From Nostoc commune NIES-4072 (GTDB taxonomy: Bacteria; Cyanobacteriota; Cyanobacteriia; Cyanobacteriales; Nostocaceae), in NCBI RefSeq assembly GCF_003113895.1, contig NZ_BDUD01000001.1:900416-964415 (forward strand): DNA of 64,000 nt, read 5' to 3'. The notes under the pieces were generated by a model. That model saw only the letters and a program-made list of their open reading frames with translations. It searched no databases and was not told the DNA's origin. Of this stretch, positions 43,577 to 53,011 are shown one piece after another (the first letter of the stretch is position 1; the number at the start of each line of letters is the position of its first letter). The translations under genes were made by a program, and so were the position numbers.

Positions 43577-44971
43577 TTACGTTTCCCCACCAACCACTAC
43601 ATCTCGAATTCGCAGACTAGGGCCACCACAACCTACTGACAAACCATTTTGCCCTCCCTTACCGCAACCGCCAGATTCATCCCAGTAAAAATCATCACCA
43701 ATTGCCTCAATATCCGCTAAAGTTTGGAATACATTTCCCGAAAGCGTTACATCCCGCACAGGTTCAGCAATTTTGCCGTTCCTAATCATCCACGCTTCCC
43801 CAGCACTGAAGGTGAACATTTCCCCATTCGTCATCCCACCCAACCAATTGCGGGCATACACTCCTTCTTTGATATCGCTGAATAAGTCTTTGACTGGTGT
43901 TTTACCCCGTTCAATCCAGGTATTTGTCATCCGCACAATGGGAGTAAAGTGATAGTTGAGACAACGAGCGTTACCCGTAGGCGCTTCCTCCAATTTGCCT
44001 GCGGTTTCACGAGAATGTAAACGTCCAACTAAAACTCCATCTTTAATTAGTTGAGTAGTAGTAGCAGGCGTACCTTCATCATCGTAAAAATAGCTACCGC
44101 GATGTCCCTCTGGGGCAGCACCATCAAAAATTTGCAGTTCTTCTGGGCCAAATCGGCGTCCGATGGTCATGACTTCCAGAAGATCGGGGTTTTCGTAAGC
44201 CATATCGGCCTCAGAAAGATGTCCAAAGGCTTCGTGGACAAACAAACCCGTGAGAATTGGGTCAATTACAACGGTGTAAGTATTGCCTTTCACCGATGGC
44301 AGAGATAAAGCTGCGATCGCTCTTTGAGCGGAACTTTTTACCTGTTCATCCAAATCAGTTAAATCTTCATAAGCTTTGCGAGAGCCAGTAGTTTCCCGTC
44401 CAGTTTGTACGGTTTCGCCATTTCTGGCAGTAGCCGCAAAGCGCATTTCCATATCCACCCAAGATTGCTCGATCAAAGTGCCTTCTGAGGTAGCTATGAT
44501 CACTTTTTGGGCGCTGTCACCGTAACGCACCGAGGTAGTGGTAATCCGGGGATCAACACTTTTGAGCAATTCAGTATAGCGATCGCACAATTGTTTTTTC
44601 TGCGAGAGTGGGATTTGTCGGGGATCAGTGCCTTTTAAGGGTAGAATGCATACTGCCTGCACAGGGTCAATAGGTGCAAGTAAAGTTTCTTCATCACCAA
44701 CCATCCGCGCCGCAGCGATCGCTTCTTCTATGCGATCTTTGATTGTCGCCAGTTGGTTAAAGCAGCTCAAACCCCATCCACCTTTATAACAAGCGCGAAT
44801 ATGTCCACCAATGGAGATGCCAACGCTTAGGGTTTCTACCTTGTCGCCACGCAACAAGATATCAGTCCCTTCTGCTTCTTCAAGGCGAATCATCAGATAA
44901 TCTACACGCTCAGAGTAGCGGGCGATCAGGTCAGAAAGTAAATTTTGTGCGTCAGCAAGTGTAGTCGGCAT
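43577..44971 (-). CDS. tldD: TldD metalloprotease family protein
   Basis: About 464 residues, usual TldD length. The zinc-binding motif lies in FVHEAFGHLSEADM (HExxxH), followed by GSYFYDDEGTPATTTQLIKDGVLVGRLHSRETA and the C-terminal AGEAWMIRNGKIAEPVRDVTLSGN. TldD pairs with PmbA/TldE to cleave unfolded peptides and RiPP leaders. No pmbA neighbour is visible in the window. A TTG at 44977 in frame would add two residues, and the ATG at 44971 (MPTTLADAQ) is the more usual start. Given the LanM gene at 22 kb, a role in leader removal is possible but has no positional support. Confidence 0.93.
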   Translation of the reverse strand: MPTTLADAQNLLSDLIARYSERVDYLMIRLEEAEGTDILLRGDKVETLSVGISIGGHIRACYKGGWGLSCFNQLATIKDRIEEAIAAARMVGDEETLLAPIDPVQAVCILPLKGTDPRQIPLSQKKQLCDRYTELLKSVDPRITTTSVRYGDSAQKVIIATSEGTLIEQSWVDMEMRFAATARNGETVQTGRETTGSRKAYEDLTDLDEQVKSSAQRAIAALSLPSVKGNTYTVVIDPILTGLFVHEAFGHLSEADMAYENPDLLEVMTIGRRFGPEELQIFDGAAPEGHRGSYFYDDEGTPATTTQLIKDGVLVGRLHSRETAGKLEEAPTGNARCLNYHFTPIVRMTNTWIERGKTPVKDLFSDIKEGVYARNWLGGMTNGEMFTFSAGEAWMIRNGKIAEPVRDVTLSGNVFQTLADIEAIGDDFYWDESGGCGKGGQNGLSVGCGGPSLRIRDVVVGGET

Positions 44972-45289
44972 TTCCAATTAGTAACAATGACTAACTGCAT
45001 TTATTTTGCAATTAATTGGGGAATATCTGCTACTCAATATTAGGAGTTGCTCATGAGGGGGTAAAAGAAGATCACACAGACAAGCAGAAAAACCAATGCT
45101 CCATGCCTTATCTTTAGTACTTCTGAGTTACGGTGGGTAAGAACTCAATGATGTGCTAAGGTAATTAGGTGAGAATAAAATTCGGTTACAGCGTTTGTTT
45201 TTAGTATTGACAGGCTTTTCCCTTTTGGTCTTAACAAGCTTGTCTCCGAAATCTAAATCTCTACACACCTATGATTTTGGAGATAACGC

Positions 45290-45610
45290 ATGTCAATTTA
45301 TGTAGGTAATCTATCCTACGAGGTCACACAAGAAGACCTCACCTCTGTTTTTGCTGAACATGGTTCTGTAAAACGCGTTCAGTTGCCTACTGACCGTGAA
45401 ACAGGCCGTCCACGCGGCTTTGCTTTCGTAGAGATGGGTACAGAAGCTGAAGAAACAGCCGCCATTGAAGCTCTTGATGGTGCTGAGTGGATGGGACGCG
45501 ATCTCAAAGTGAACAAGGCCAAACCCAAAGAAGACAGAAGTGGTTCCTTTGGTGGTGGTGGTGATCGTCGCGGCGGCGGCGGTGGTGGATACAACCGAGG
45601 ACGCTACTAA
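45290..45610 (+). CDS. rbp: Glycine-rich RRM RNA-binding protein
   Basis: 106 residues. One RRM with RNP2 IYVGNL and RNP1 RGFAFVEM, then a Gly/Arg-rich tail ([19 protein letters not shown]). This is the cyanobacterial Rbp family, many members of which are cold-induced and bind mRNA. A GGAG ribosome site lies about 8 nt upstream. It is followed by an intrinsic terminator and then rpsU, the same order as the rbpA1-rpsU locus described in Anabaena. Confidence 0.95.
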   Translation: MSIYVGNLSYEVTQEDLTSVFAEHGSVKRVQLPTDRETGRPRGFAFVEMGTEAEETAAIEALDGAEWMGRDLKVNKAKPKEDRSGSFGGGGDRRGGGGGGYNRGRY

Positions 45611-45643
45611 GCTTTAAGATCAAAAATTAAGTTTTAACGTTTT

Positions 45644-45671
45644 AAGGGCAGATAATGAATCTGCCCTTTTT
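45644..45671 (+). terminator. Intrinsic terminator/attenuator between rbp and rpsU
   Basis: A 10-bp stem AAGGGCAGAT / ATCTGCCCTT with a 5-nt loop, then a short T-run, 33 bp after the rbp stop. It probably limits read-through into rpsU. Confidence 0.85.
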
Positions 45672-45730
45672 GCGCTTCGGTCTACTGGATAGCTTAAAAT
45701 TGCCCAGTACCAATTAAGTAGGAGATGAAA

Positions 45731-45922
45731 ATGACCCAAGTATTTGTGGGCGAAAATGAAGGAATTGAGTCAGCCTTACGTAGATTTAAGAGGGAAGTTT
45801 CCAAAGCAGGTATTTTTCCAGATATGAGAAAGCATCGTCACTTTGAAACGCCTTTAGAAAAACACAAGCGCAAAGAAGTTGCAAGGCACAAACAACGTAA
45901 GAGAAATTTCCGTGCCAATTAA
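45731..45922 (+). CDS. rpsU: 30S ribosomal protein S21
   Basis: 63 residues ([29 protein letters not shown] ... KRNFRAN in two parts), a clear S21 with the basic C-terminal tail. An in-frame ATG at 45725 abuts the AGGAG ribosome site (45720-45724). The ATG at 45731 has 6-nt spacing and gives the conserved N-terminus, so it is preferred. It lies downstream of rbp. Confidence 0.95.
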   Translation: MTQVFVGENEGIESALRRFKREVSKAGIFPDMRKHRHFETPLEKHKRKEVARHKQRKRNFRAN

Positions 45923-46679
45923 AAATAAGCGATACTTACACTAAGGTACACTAACACACTCTCTCATTAGATTCTTAACTGTCGAAGAGGCGATCGCTGT
46001 ACTGCTACGTATAAAATCTAAAAGGTAGGTTTTGGCAAAGGCATTACTGATTATAGGATGGGCATGTAAATAACGGTGTGTCCCCCAACTGCAAAAAAAC
46101 TTTTGATTGTTACTTCCAGGATGGCGATCGCTACGCTGAATCTACGAAAATTTGACTGAAAAATTTATTTTTGGCATTCCCTTAGTAGTCTAAAAGACTT
46201 TAAAAGATTCGTCTTGGAAAGTTGAGTCAAGACTTTGGGCAAGTAATACTCGAATTGCAACCCTTCTTAGTTAGGAGAAGCGTAAGAAGTAGCATAGAAA
46301 ACCCAAATTGGTCGGGGCTGGTGAGATGGAAATTAGGCATACATCCATTCCCAGTGACGCACACTATATAGTAGTCGAACTGGAGGGTTTGGGCAGGAAT
46401 ACTTTTACCCCTGCCTTCAAACTCCCCTAGTGATTTTCCTCGAATCCGCAGGTACTAAAGACAATGAGAACAGACAGGTTTGCGGATCTTTGTAGATGAA
46501 CTATTAGCTCAAAACTATCCATATTGGGCATGGCTAAATGAGCAGAATCACATTTTAGTTGTGTTATTTGCTAATTATAGTGCCTGTTTACGGGAAAATC
46601 ATTGATAAGTGTGAAACACTATCTTTGACTCAGGAATTGAGATGTGCCCATCATGATTCTATTTTTTGTTGAGTATGAT
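45923..46679. other. Long gene-poor region with hairpins
   Basis: 757 bp without a supportable gene. It contains a long imperfect hairpin (GGAGGGTTTGGGCAGG at 46382-46397 with CCTGCCTTCAAACTCCC at 46410-46426) and further short inverted repeats nearby (AGTCTAAAAGACT at 46187-46199; ATCCGCA / TGCGGAT around 46445-46486). It may encode a structured RNA, but I recognise none. Confidence 0.4.
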
Positions 46680-46847
46680 TTAGTAAGTTTGGGGCACTTT
46701 TTCCTCTTGAATAGAAAGAGAGCGAATTAACTCCCGAATAACATCGGTTGCTGGTCTTCCCGTCATTGAACAATATTGTTCAAGCTTCTGTGCCTCACTT
46801 GATGTGAGATTGATTGTAAGTCGTTTAGCAGCCCATTTTTTATTCAT
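46680..46847 (-). CDS. Ribbon-helix-helix (CopG-like) small protein
   Basis: About 55 residues from MNKKWAAKRL. The pattern RLTINLTSSEAQKLEQYC followed by RPATDVIRELIRSL fits a ribbon-helix-helix DNA-binding domain such as CopG-type regulators or antitoxins. A start five residues upstream (46862) is also possible. No toxin-like gene is adjacent. It might be a solitary antitoxin or plasmid-type regulator. Confidence 0.55.
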   Translation of the reverse strand: MNKKWAAKRLTINLTSSEAQKLEQYCSMTGRPATDVIRELIRSLSIQEEKVPQTY

Positions 46848-47157
46848 GTAGTAGACAGACAAACTATATTTTTAAACTACTTCTCTAATATCAATCTTTT
46901 AAGATGCTACTACAATGGTATAACTAATGACATTTAATTTAAGTAATCATGAAGAAACATATTATGTTTTTCTAAGCAATAGTGAAGAGGTAGAGTGTAT
47001 TCTCAAATATGAAGTTTAGCTCCTTTTAGGGGAATAATTATAAATAGAATGTAAAAGGAATATTAAAGTAAGAGGCTATTTATAAAGTAAATCTAAAGGG
47101 AAAACTCAGTAGAAGACTAACTCGATGATACAAATAGAGAGTACATCTATTGGAACA

Positions 47158-47252
47158 ATGTTTCACAAGACATATTCTACCGATCTCAGCAATGCTGAAT
47201 GCAGAATCCTTGCTCATCTGATTCCAGAAGCGAAACGGGTGGTCATATTATC
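47158..47252 (+). pseudogene. IS5-family transposase N-terminal fragment
   Basis: MFHKTYSTDLSNAECRILAHLIPEAK resembles the first ~25 residues of IS5-family transposases (YxTDLTDAxWxxLxxLIP). The fragment stops at the left inverted repeat of the 47253-47810 element, and the remainder of the gene is not found on the far side. The open frame continues only by reading into the element. Confidence 0.6.
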
Positions 47253-47810
47253 ACTCCCGGTTCGCCCATTTTTTCAGAAGTTAGATAAAAGTGAGCAAAA
47301 GCGTAAAGGCAGAAATCATGTCTCAGTATGAAGAGTTCGATATAACAACGAACAGCTTGTTTAAGGGATAGTAGAGAAGAAATTTGATTAGTCACGTAAA
47401 CACGCCAACCTAACAATTTAATTTGTTGCGTAACTGCTGATTCTAAAATCTCAAAATCTAGATTTATAGATGTTGATTCTCTCGTTTGAGGTAGTCTATC
47501 AAGATACTTCCTAGTTGTTTTTTGATGTTTTGTAACTTGAAGATTAACCAAATTATTGCGATGCTTCCTAAGCTTTCACCTTCCCAATTTCCATGTTTGG
47601 GAAAGTGCTTATCAATGAGTTCTTTTACACCCATGCGCTCTAATTGTCTTAGCAGTACAGGTATATCATCTACTCGCTCGTTGGTAATTATAGGTTCTGT
47701 ATTCATAAACCCGAACATATACCTACTCTGTACCTTTGGATATATGTCGTTGGATATACTTTTTCCTGCTTGTTTTCTCTAACTCATAAAAAAATGGGCG
47801 AACCGGGAGT
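47253..47810. mobile_element. Deletion derivative of an IS1634-like (DUF4277) insertion sequence
   Basis: 558 bp bounded by perfect 22-bp inverted repeats: ACTCCCGGTTCGCCCATTTT plus TT at 47253-47274 and its complement at 47789-47810. Inside, on the minus strand, are the N-terminal and C-terminal parts of a transposase with the middle missing. No clean target duplication is evident. The flanks share TATTA, but with two extra bases on the left. The right end lies 2 bp from the stop codon of the hydrolase gene. Confidence 0.8.
47275..47718 (-). pseudogene. Internally deleted IS1634-like transposase
   Basis: The N-terminal frame (47464-47718) reads NERVDDIPVLLRQLERMGVK then HFPKHGNWEGESLGSIAIIWL, the DUF4277 start of IS1634-type transposases. 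A second frame (47243-47551) carries QQIKLLGWRVYVTNQ ... SLKQAVRCYIELFILRHDF, matching the C-terminal LGWRVYxTN ... LSLxQAVLAYRxE region of the same family. The DDE catalytic core between them is gone. Confidence 0.75.
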
Positions 47811-47812
47811 TA

Positions 47813-48565
47813 TTAATTTATAGAACTGCTAAAAGATAGTGCAGATGCTTCCAATAGATGCGGATGGTGGTGTTGCCAAAAACTTAAAATCTCTTCACCA
47901 ACCTGTTGAGGATAGAAATAGTGAAAAAAATGATATCCTTCTGGGCATTCCCAGAGTTTATCTTCTGGCTTCAACCAATTCAACCAGTCATGCAATACAT
48001 TTGAGTTGACTACCGGATCGCTCTTGCTACCACATACCATCATTGGCATAGAAACTCCACCTTTGGGTAAATAAACTAACTTAAATAAAGAGTGTGACGA
48101 GGGAGATTGTTCTAAATCTTTATCTAAGGCAGCTACTAACTTTTTAGTGGTATGAGGCGGTTGATTTCCAAATAGACTGCGAACGCTGCTTGCTAAAACT
48201 AGCTCACGGCTGATACTAAAAAGCTGTCTTTGAAAGTAATAATGAGCTTGCCAATTGTTTGCAGGTTGAGCAGCTACAGCCAGCAAGGTGAGCGATCGCA
48301 CTTTTTCGGGAAATCTACGCGCAAAGCTTAAAGCGATCGCACCACTCATACCATGACCTGCCAAATGCACGGGGCGATCGCGCCATTCTAAAAACTCATA
48401 CAGCAACTCCACAGCTTGATCTATGGAACTGGCTTCATCTTTGGTTTGCTGGTATTCCCACTGGGCGATTTTCATATACCCAGATAAGTATTCAAGCAAT
48501 GGTTTATCAAAACGTTTCAAAATAGGGCTGGCATTTAACCACAGAACATCAAATGAATCAGACAT
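47813..48565 (-). CDS. Alpha/beta-hydrolase fold protein lacking the usual nucleophile serine
   Basis: 250 residues with alpha/beta-hydrolase features: nucleophile-elbow region VHLAGHGMSGAIALSFARRFPEKVRSLTLL, acid region MMVCGSKSDPVVNS, and histidine near the C-terminus (PEGYHFFHYFYP). The elbow reads G-H-G-M-S-G where family members have G-H-S-M-G-G, so the nucleophile position is Gly. It may be non-catalytic or use the neighbouring Ser. The stop codon lies 2 bp from the inverted repeat of the IS1634-like element, so its last residues may have been altered by that insertion. Confidence 0.8.
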   Translation of the reverse strand: MSDSFDVLWLNASPILKRFDKPLLEYLSGYMKIAQWEYQQTKDEASSIDQAVELLYEFLEWRDRPVHLAGHGMSGAIALSFARRFPEKVRSLTLLAVAAQPANNWQAHYYFQRQLFSISRELVLASSVRSLFGNQPPHTTKKLVAALDKDLEQSPSSHSLFKLVYLPKGGVSMPMMVCGSKSDPVVNSNVLHDWLNWLKPEDKLWECPEGYHFFHYFYPQQVGEEILSFWQHHHPHLLEASALSFSSSIN

Positions 48566-48974
48566 AAATACCTATAACTTCTAAATTATCACTTTCAGTA
48601 GGGGCATACAGCTGTGCGTCCCTAATCTCTACAAACTAACCGCACTACCAAACTCATCCCGAATTTTTTCAGCATCAGATTCAGTGTTGCCAGTTTAAGT
48701 ACCAGAGAATAGATCGATTTTTTTCGACATATTGTCAACCTGATATATAGTTTTACGATTCTCCTTCCCTGCGGGACGCTACGCGAACGCAAGCAATAAT
48801 TTACGCAAGGATACTTATTTGCCTTGCTTGTTGAAATTTATTATGGGCTTAATGACTTTCTATCTCAATAAACTTAAAGATATCGTATCAGACTTATTGC
48901 AAGTATTTATCATTTAATTTGATTGAAGTTTTGTAAAGTATTTCAGGAAACAAACAAATTAAAGAAAAAGCTAT
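48566..48974. other. Intergenic region with GCGTAGC-type repeat
   Basis: 409 bp with no supportable gene. A repeat of the type CCCTGCGGGACGCTACGCGA lies at about 48769-48790. The remainder is AT-rich and leads into the toxin-antitoxin promoter. Confidence 0.5.
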
Positions 48975-48998
48975 ACTTGTACAATAAAGAGTACAAGT
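48975..48998. promoter_or_regulatory. Palindromic operator of the yefM-yoeB operon
   Basis: ACTTGTAC and GTACAAGT form perfect 8-bp arms separated by 8 nt, 9 bp before the antitoxin start. YefM-YoeB of E. coli binds palindromes with a TGTACA core, and TGTACA is present here (48978-48983). Autoregulation by the antitoxin-toxin complex is the likely function. Confidence 0.7.
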
Positions 48999-49007
48999 TG
49001 TGGCAAG

Positions 49008-49262
49008 ATGAAAGTTATCTCTTTTAGCGAGGCGAGAAATAGCCTGAAGACGGTTTTAGATCGGGTGACGGAAGATGCCGACTATACGATCATCACCAGA
49101 CGGGATGCGGATGATGCGGTGGTGATGTCGCTGGAGTTTTTCAATAGTCTGATGGAGACTGTGCATTTACTGAAGTCTCCGACAAATGCAGCCCATTTAG
49201 AACGTTCTATTGCTCAATTTAAGCAAGGGAAAGTGGTGGAGCGAGATTTGCTCAATGACTAG
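49008..49262 (+). CDS. yefM: YefM-type antitoxin (Phd/YefM family)
   Basis: 84 residues. The start MKVISFSEARNSLKTVLDRV and the following TIITRRDADDAVVMSLEFFNSLMET are typical of the N-terminal DNA-binding domain of YefM/Phd antitoxins. The C-terminal part (SIAQFKQGKVVERDLLND) is the toxin-neutralising tail. The stop overlaps the toxin start (ATGACTAG), so the two are translationally coupled. Confidence 0.93.
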   Translation: MKVISFSEARNSLKTVLDRVTEDADYTIITRRDADDAVVMSLEFFNSLMETVHLLKSPTNAAHLERSIAQFKQGKVVERDLLND

Positions 49263-49515
49263 AATGCTGGCATGGACAGATGAGGCTTGGGCTGATAATC
49301 TTTACTGGCAAGGGCAAGACAAGAAGACACTCAAAAGAATCAATAAATTGATTCAAGAGACGATGCGGATGCCTTTTGAGGGTATAGGTAAGCCAGAACC
49401 TCTACGGGAAAATTTAGCTGGCTTTTGGTCGCGGCGAATTGATGATGCAAATCGTTTGGTTTATGCGGTGGAGGATGTTTATCTAACGATTATTTCTTGT
49501 CGATACCATTATTAA
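49255..49515 (+). CDS. yoeB: YoeB-type mRNA interferase toxin
   Basis: 86 residues from MTRMLAWTDEAW. The YoeB features are W-x-x-x-Y/W near the N-terminus, INKLIQETMRMPFEGIGKPEPL, then GFWSRRIDDANRLVYAVED and the C-terminal CRYHY with catalytic His and Tyr. YoeB cleaves mRNA in the ribosomal A site. The frame is open further upstream, but ATG 49255 overlapping the antitoxin stop is the natural start. Confidence 0.95.
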   Translation: MTRMLAWTDEAWADNLYWQGQDKKTLKRINKLIQETMRMPFEGIGKPEPLRENLAGFWSRRIDDANRLVYAVEDVYLTIISCRYHY

Positions 49516-49633
49516 ACTCTATCGACTCAAACTAAGTGCCTTACGATATCCTTACAAAATGTTCCTGATGATTACTGGTTTCAAAAATTACTTCTGTAAA
49601 GGAAGCTAGAGGAAGTAAATTTTTTGTGCATTT

Positions 49634-49936
49634 ATGAAATTAATCCAAATACTAAAAGTAGCTGTAATTCCTGTTTTGACTGTATTTGGCTTTGTGTCTG
49701 CATCAAACATAGCACTAGCCGACTACTTAAATAGTCAGGGGTCAGGAGGTGATTACCGTTATGAATTATGGGCTACCGATGATAATAATTATTACTATTT
49801 GAAAGTTTGGCTATATGAAGCAAGTCAAAACAGTGACCCATATACCACAACTAGAAGTTTTACCTCTAGTAGAGAAGCTTTAATTTATTTTGATTGTAGT
49901 TACGCTGAGAAAAATTTACCAGAATGTTCTCAATGA
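49634..49936 (+). CDS. Small secreted protein of unknown function
   Basis: 100 residues. A clear signal peptide (LIQILKVAVIPVLTVFGFVSASNIALA) is followed by a Tyr/Asn/Ser-rich mature part (YRYELWATDDNNYYYLKVWL) with two Cys near the C-terminus (DCSYAEKNLPECSQ), which may form a disulfide. I do not recognise a family. It lies alone between the toxin-antitoxin pair and the convergent sugar-nucleotide gene. Confidence 0.65.
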   Translation: MKLIQILKVAVIPVLTVFGFVSASNIALADYLNSQGSGGDYRYELWATDDNNYYYLKVWLYEASQNSDPYTTTRSFTSSREALIYFDCSYAEKNLPECSQ

Positions 49937-50009
49937 GAATTTTGAACCGCCCTCAAAATAATTCGTAATTCGTAATTGAATTCTTTAATTACGAATTACA
50001 AATTACAAA

Positions 50010-52538
50010 TTACGCTTCAGCTGGTTGATATTCTTGTTGTCTTTCTACAAAAGTCTGTACACGGGTGCGGTAGTTTCTCACAGTCTCATCTACCCATTCG
50101 CGATCGTTGCTATTTGCATACAAATGCACCAGTGGTTCGCTGGCATCTGGTAAAACTAACAGCCAACTGTCATCGTAGGGTTGACAGATTTTCACTCCAT
50201 CGATAAGTTCTAGGTTTTGGGCTGGATGAGTTTCGACTAAGTAACGCATCAAAGCACCCTTAGCTGTCCACGGGCAGCGTATTGTATAACTTTTGTGAAT
50301 TACACGGGGCAATTCTGACCGCGCAGCAGCAAGCGATCGCTCTTGTATAGTCAACATCTCAATTATCTTCGCAATGCAGAACATAGAATCAAATCCCGGA
50401 TGCAGTTGCGGGAAAATAAAACCAGTATCTCCACTACCTCCTAGTACCACATTCGGGTTTTTCTGACAAGCTTCCATTAAAGCTGTAGGGTTGGCTTTAG
50501 TACGAATCACTCTACCATCGTGGCGGCGGGCGACTTGTTCAATAGCACTGGAAGCATGAACTGGCACTACTACCGTTCCTCTGGGGTTAGCCGTCAGAAT
50601 CATGTCTACCATCAGTGCTGTTAACATTTCCCCACGGATTGGGTAGCCTGATTCATCAACTAAAATTAGTTGTTCTCCATTAGCGGATACTTGCACACCA
50701 AAGTTTGCTTTCAATGCCTCCACTACATGACCTAACTGAGTCAGCAATCCTTCGCGATCGGTAATTGACATCGCCGTTTTATTGACACTGGCATTCAGTA
50801 CCACTGCATCAGCGCCAAATTTATCCAACATTTGGGGTAAAACTGCCCCCGATACTGCATAAACATAGTCAATCACAACTTTTGCGCGGCTGTTACGGAG
50901 TGTATGAACATGCAACAGTTTCTCAAAAGCAGTGCAGTAGCGATCCATGACTTGGCTAGGATAAGATACATCGCCAATTTCATGAATTAGCGCCCGCCGC
51001 ATATCTTCCTTAAAATAAGCCCCTTCAATTTTCTTTTCCAGGGCTTTGGTGATATTAATCCCCTTGGCATCCATGAATTCAATCAAAATGTAGTCAGGGC
51101 GATCGGGGTGTACCCGCACATGAATACCACCAGCTACCGACATTGTGGGTATAACCGTGCGGGCAATGGGGATAGCTGTAGCATCGAGGTTTTGAATATC
51201 AATACCTACTGACATCAAACCAGCAATCAGCGATCGCGTCACCATCCGAGAGATATTACGCTGGTCACGGGAAACCGTTACCTTAGAACCAGGTTTTAAC
51301 GTAGAACCGTAAGCAGATCCCAGTTTCACGGCGAATTCTGGGGTGATGTCAATATTAGCTAATCCTTGGACACCACGTTGACCGAATAAATTCCGTTGGG
51401 CGGTATTTCCCCAAATCAAATTAATGTTTAAAACTGCCCCTGACTCAATTTTTTTACTGGGCCAAACGCGCACACCGGGGCTAATTTGGGCTTCTTCTCC
51501 CACCGTGGAAAGCGAACCCACAACAGCAGCTTCTAATACATGGGCGCGGCGGTCTACACGAGCGCCACGGGAAATTACACAAGCAGAAAGATGTGCTTCA
51601 TCACCAATAAATGCCCCATTCCACACTATCGGACGTTTGAGATTTGCATCAGCGCCAATAGTGACATTATCACCAACTACGGTTCCTGCTTCAATCTGGA
51701 CTCTTGCACCGATGCGGCAATTATCACCAATCACTGCTGGAGTTTCAATCACAGCCGTCTGGTCGATATAAGTATTTTGGCCCACCCATAACTCATGAGA
51801 AACTTCTTTATAGGCAAAATCGAGATTTACCTTCCGATCTAGTGCATCATATTGAGCTTCCCGATAAGCATCTAAGTGACCAACATCACACCAGTAACCT
51901 TGAGCAATGTAACCATACATTGGCTCATCTTTTGCTAGGAGTAAGGGGAATAAGTCTTTAGAAAAGTCACATTCAATATTTGCTGGCAGATATTCTAAAA
52001 CTTCTGGTTCGAGAATGTAAGTACCAGTGTTGACGGTATCGGAAAAAATTTCACTACTAGAAGGTTTTTCTAAAAACCGCCGAATTCGTCTTTCCTCATC
52101 GGTAATCACCACCCCAAACTCAATCGGGTTGGGAACCCTGGTTAAAATCAAAGTAGCTTTCGACTTATTTTGTTTGTGAAATGCGATCGCAGCCGTGAGG
52201 TCAAAATCTGTTATGCTATCGCCGCTAATGACTAAAAAAGTTTCATCAAGAAGTTCAGCAATGTTTTTCACACAGCCTGCTGTACCTAGAGGCTGATCTT
52301 CTTCGACGGCATAAGTCATTTGGACACCAAAATCACTGCCATCTTGAAAATAGTCTCGCAAGACATCAGGTAAATAATGCAATGTCGCAATAACTTCTGT
52401 AATTTGATGTCGTTTGAGGAGATTGATAATATGTTCGGCTATTGGTCGATTAAGGATCGGCACCATCGGTTTAGGCAGATCGCAAGTTAACGGGCGAAGC
52501 CGCGTTCCCGAACCCCCCGCCATTAGTACTGCACGCAT
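50010..52538 (-). CDS. Sugar nucleotidyltransferase / phosphomannomutase-like fusion protein
   Basis: 842 residues. The N-terminal nucleotidyltransferase ([27 protein letters not shown] split signature) with [14 protein letters not shown] is followed by left-handed beta-helix hexapeptide repeats (~250-380: [27 protein letters not shown]). The C-terminal ~450 residues are an alpha-D-phosphohexomutase fold. The mutase phosphoserine loop (TxSHNP) is not evident: the equivalent region reads [14 protein letters not shown]. The C-terminal half may therefore be regulatory rather than catalytic. It is probably a GDP-mannose pyrophosphorylase-like enzyme feeding polysaccharide synthesis, a type conserved in cyanobacteria. 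The glycosyltransferase genes upstream fit this. Confidence 0.85.
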   Translation of the reverse strand: MRAVLMAGGSGTRLRPLTCDLPKPMVPILNRPIAEHIINLLKRHQITEVIATLHYLPDVLRDYFQDGSDFGVQMTYAVEEDQPLGTAGCVKNIAELLDETFLVISGDSITDFDLTAAIAFHKQNKSKATLILTRVPNPIEFGVVITDEERRIRRFLEKPSSSEIFSDTVNTGTYILEPEVLEYLPANIECDFSKDLFPLLLAKDEPMYGYIAQGYWCDVGHLDAYREAQYDALDRKVNLDFAYKEVSHELWVGQNTYIDQTAVIETPAVIGDNCRIGARVQIEAGTVVGDNVTIGADANLKRPIVWNGAFIGDEAHLSACVISRGARVDRRAHVLEAAVVGSLSTVGEEAQISPGVRVWPSKKIESGAVLNINLIWGNTAQRNLFGQRGVQGLANIDITPEFAVKLGSAYGSTLKPGSKVTVSRDQRNISRMVTRSLIAGLMSVGIDIQNLDATAIPIARTVIPTMSVAGGIHVRVHPDRPDYILIEFMDAKGINITKALEKKIEGAYFKEDMRRALIHEIGDVSYPSQVMDRYCTAFEKLLHVHTLRNSRAKVVIDYVYAVSGAVLPQMLDKFGADAVVLNASVNKTAMSITDREGLLTQLGHVVEALKANFGVQVSANGEQLILVDESGYPIRGEMLTALMVDMILTANPRGTVVVPVHASSAIEQVARRHDGRVIRTKANPTALMEACQKNPNVVLGGSGDTGFIFPQLHPGFDSMFCIAKIIEMLTIQERSLAAARSELPRVIHKSYTIRCPWTAKGALMRYLVETHPAQNLELIDGVKICQPYDDSWLLVLPDASEPLVHLYANSNDREWVDETVRNYRTRVQTFVERQQEYQPAEA

Positions 52539-52742
52539 AAATCCTCCTTAACTTAGTTACAGCCTTCGCTGCTTGAAAACGTGTCAGATATATTTTCTTC
52601 TTCTTTATCTAGTCTGCTATGGATATCGATATTTGAGGAACTTCCACAAGATGCATTACCGCAGGGCGGAAGTCAAAAATCAAAAGTCAAAAGTCAAAAA
52701 TTTTGTACAAGGCTTTTGCAATATCTTGCACCTCCCTATCCC

Positions 52743-52856
52743 GCCTGAGAATTTATTCTCAGGCTAATAGTGCAAGTCCACTAAGCGTGGACTACAATTT
52801 TTACTCAGTCTTCTTTAGAAGACTTTAGCTATAAGCCTCAGAATTCATTCTGAGGC
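52743..52856. repeat. Cluster of four perfect hairpins
   Basis: Four consecutive self-complementary units: 52743-52764 (GCCTGAGAAT arms), 52775-52793 (AGTCCAC arms), 52807-52824 (AGTCTTC arms) and 52835-52856 (GCCTCAGAAT arms). The first and last are near copies, so the cluster is roughly symmetrical and flanked by CCGCCT / AGGCGG. It looks like a folded, non-coding repeat element in the gap between the two sugar genes. Confidence 0.85.
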
Positions 52857-53011
52857 GGTCGTCGGGACTGATGCAAGTTCTGAGTTTTGCAAGTTTTCAA
52901 ATGGTAGCTTTATTTCCGCCCCACTGTACTAAATTGGGCATGAGGTGCAGAAGAAAAAGAGCTAATTATTTTATTATCTCCCTGCCCCCTGCTTCTTCCC
53001 CACTCCCCACC

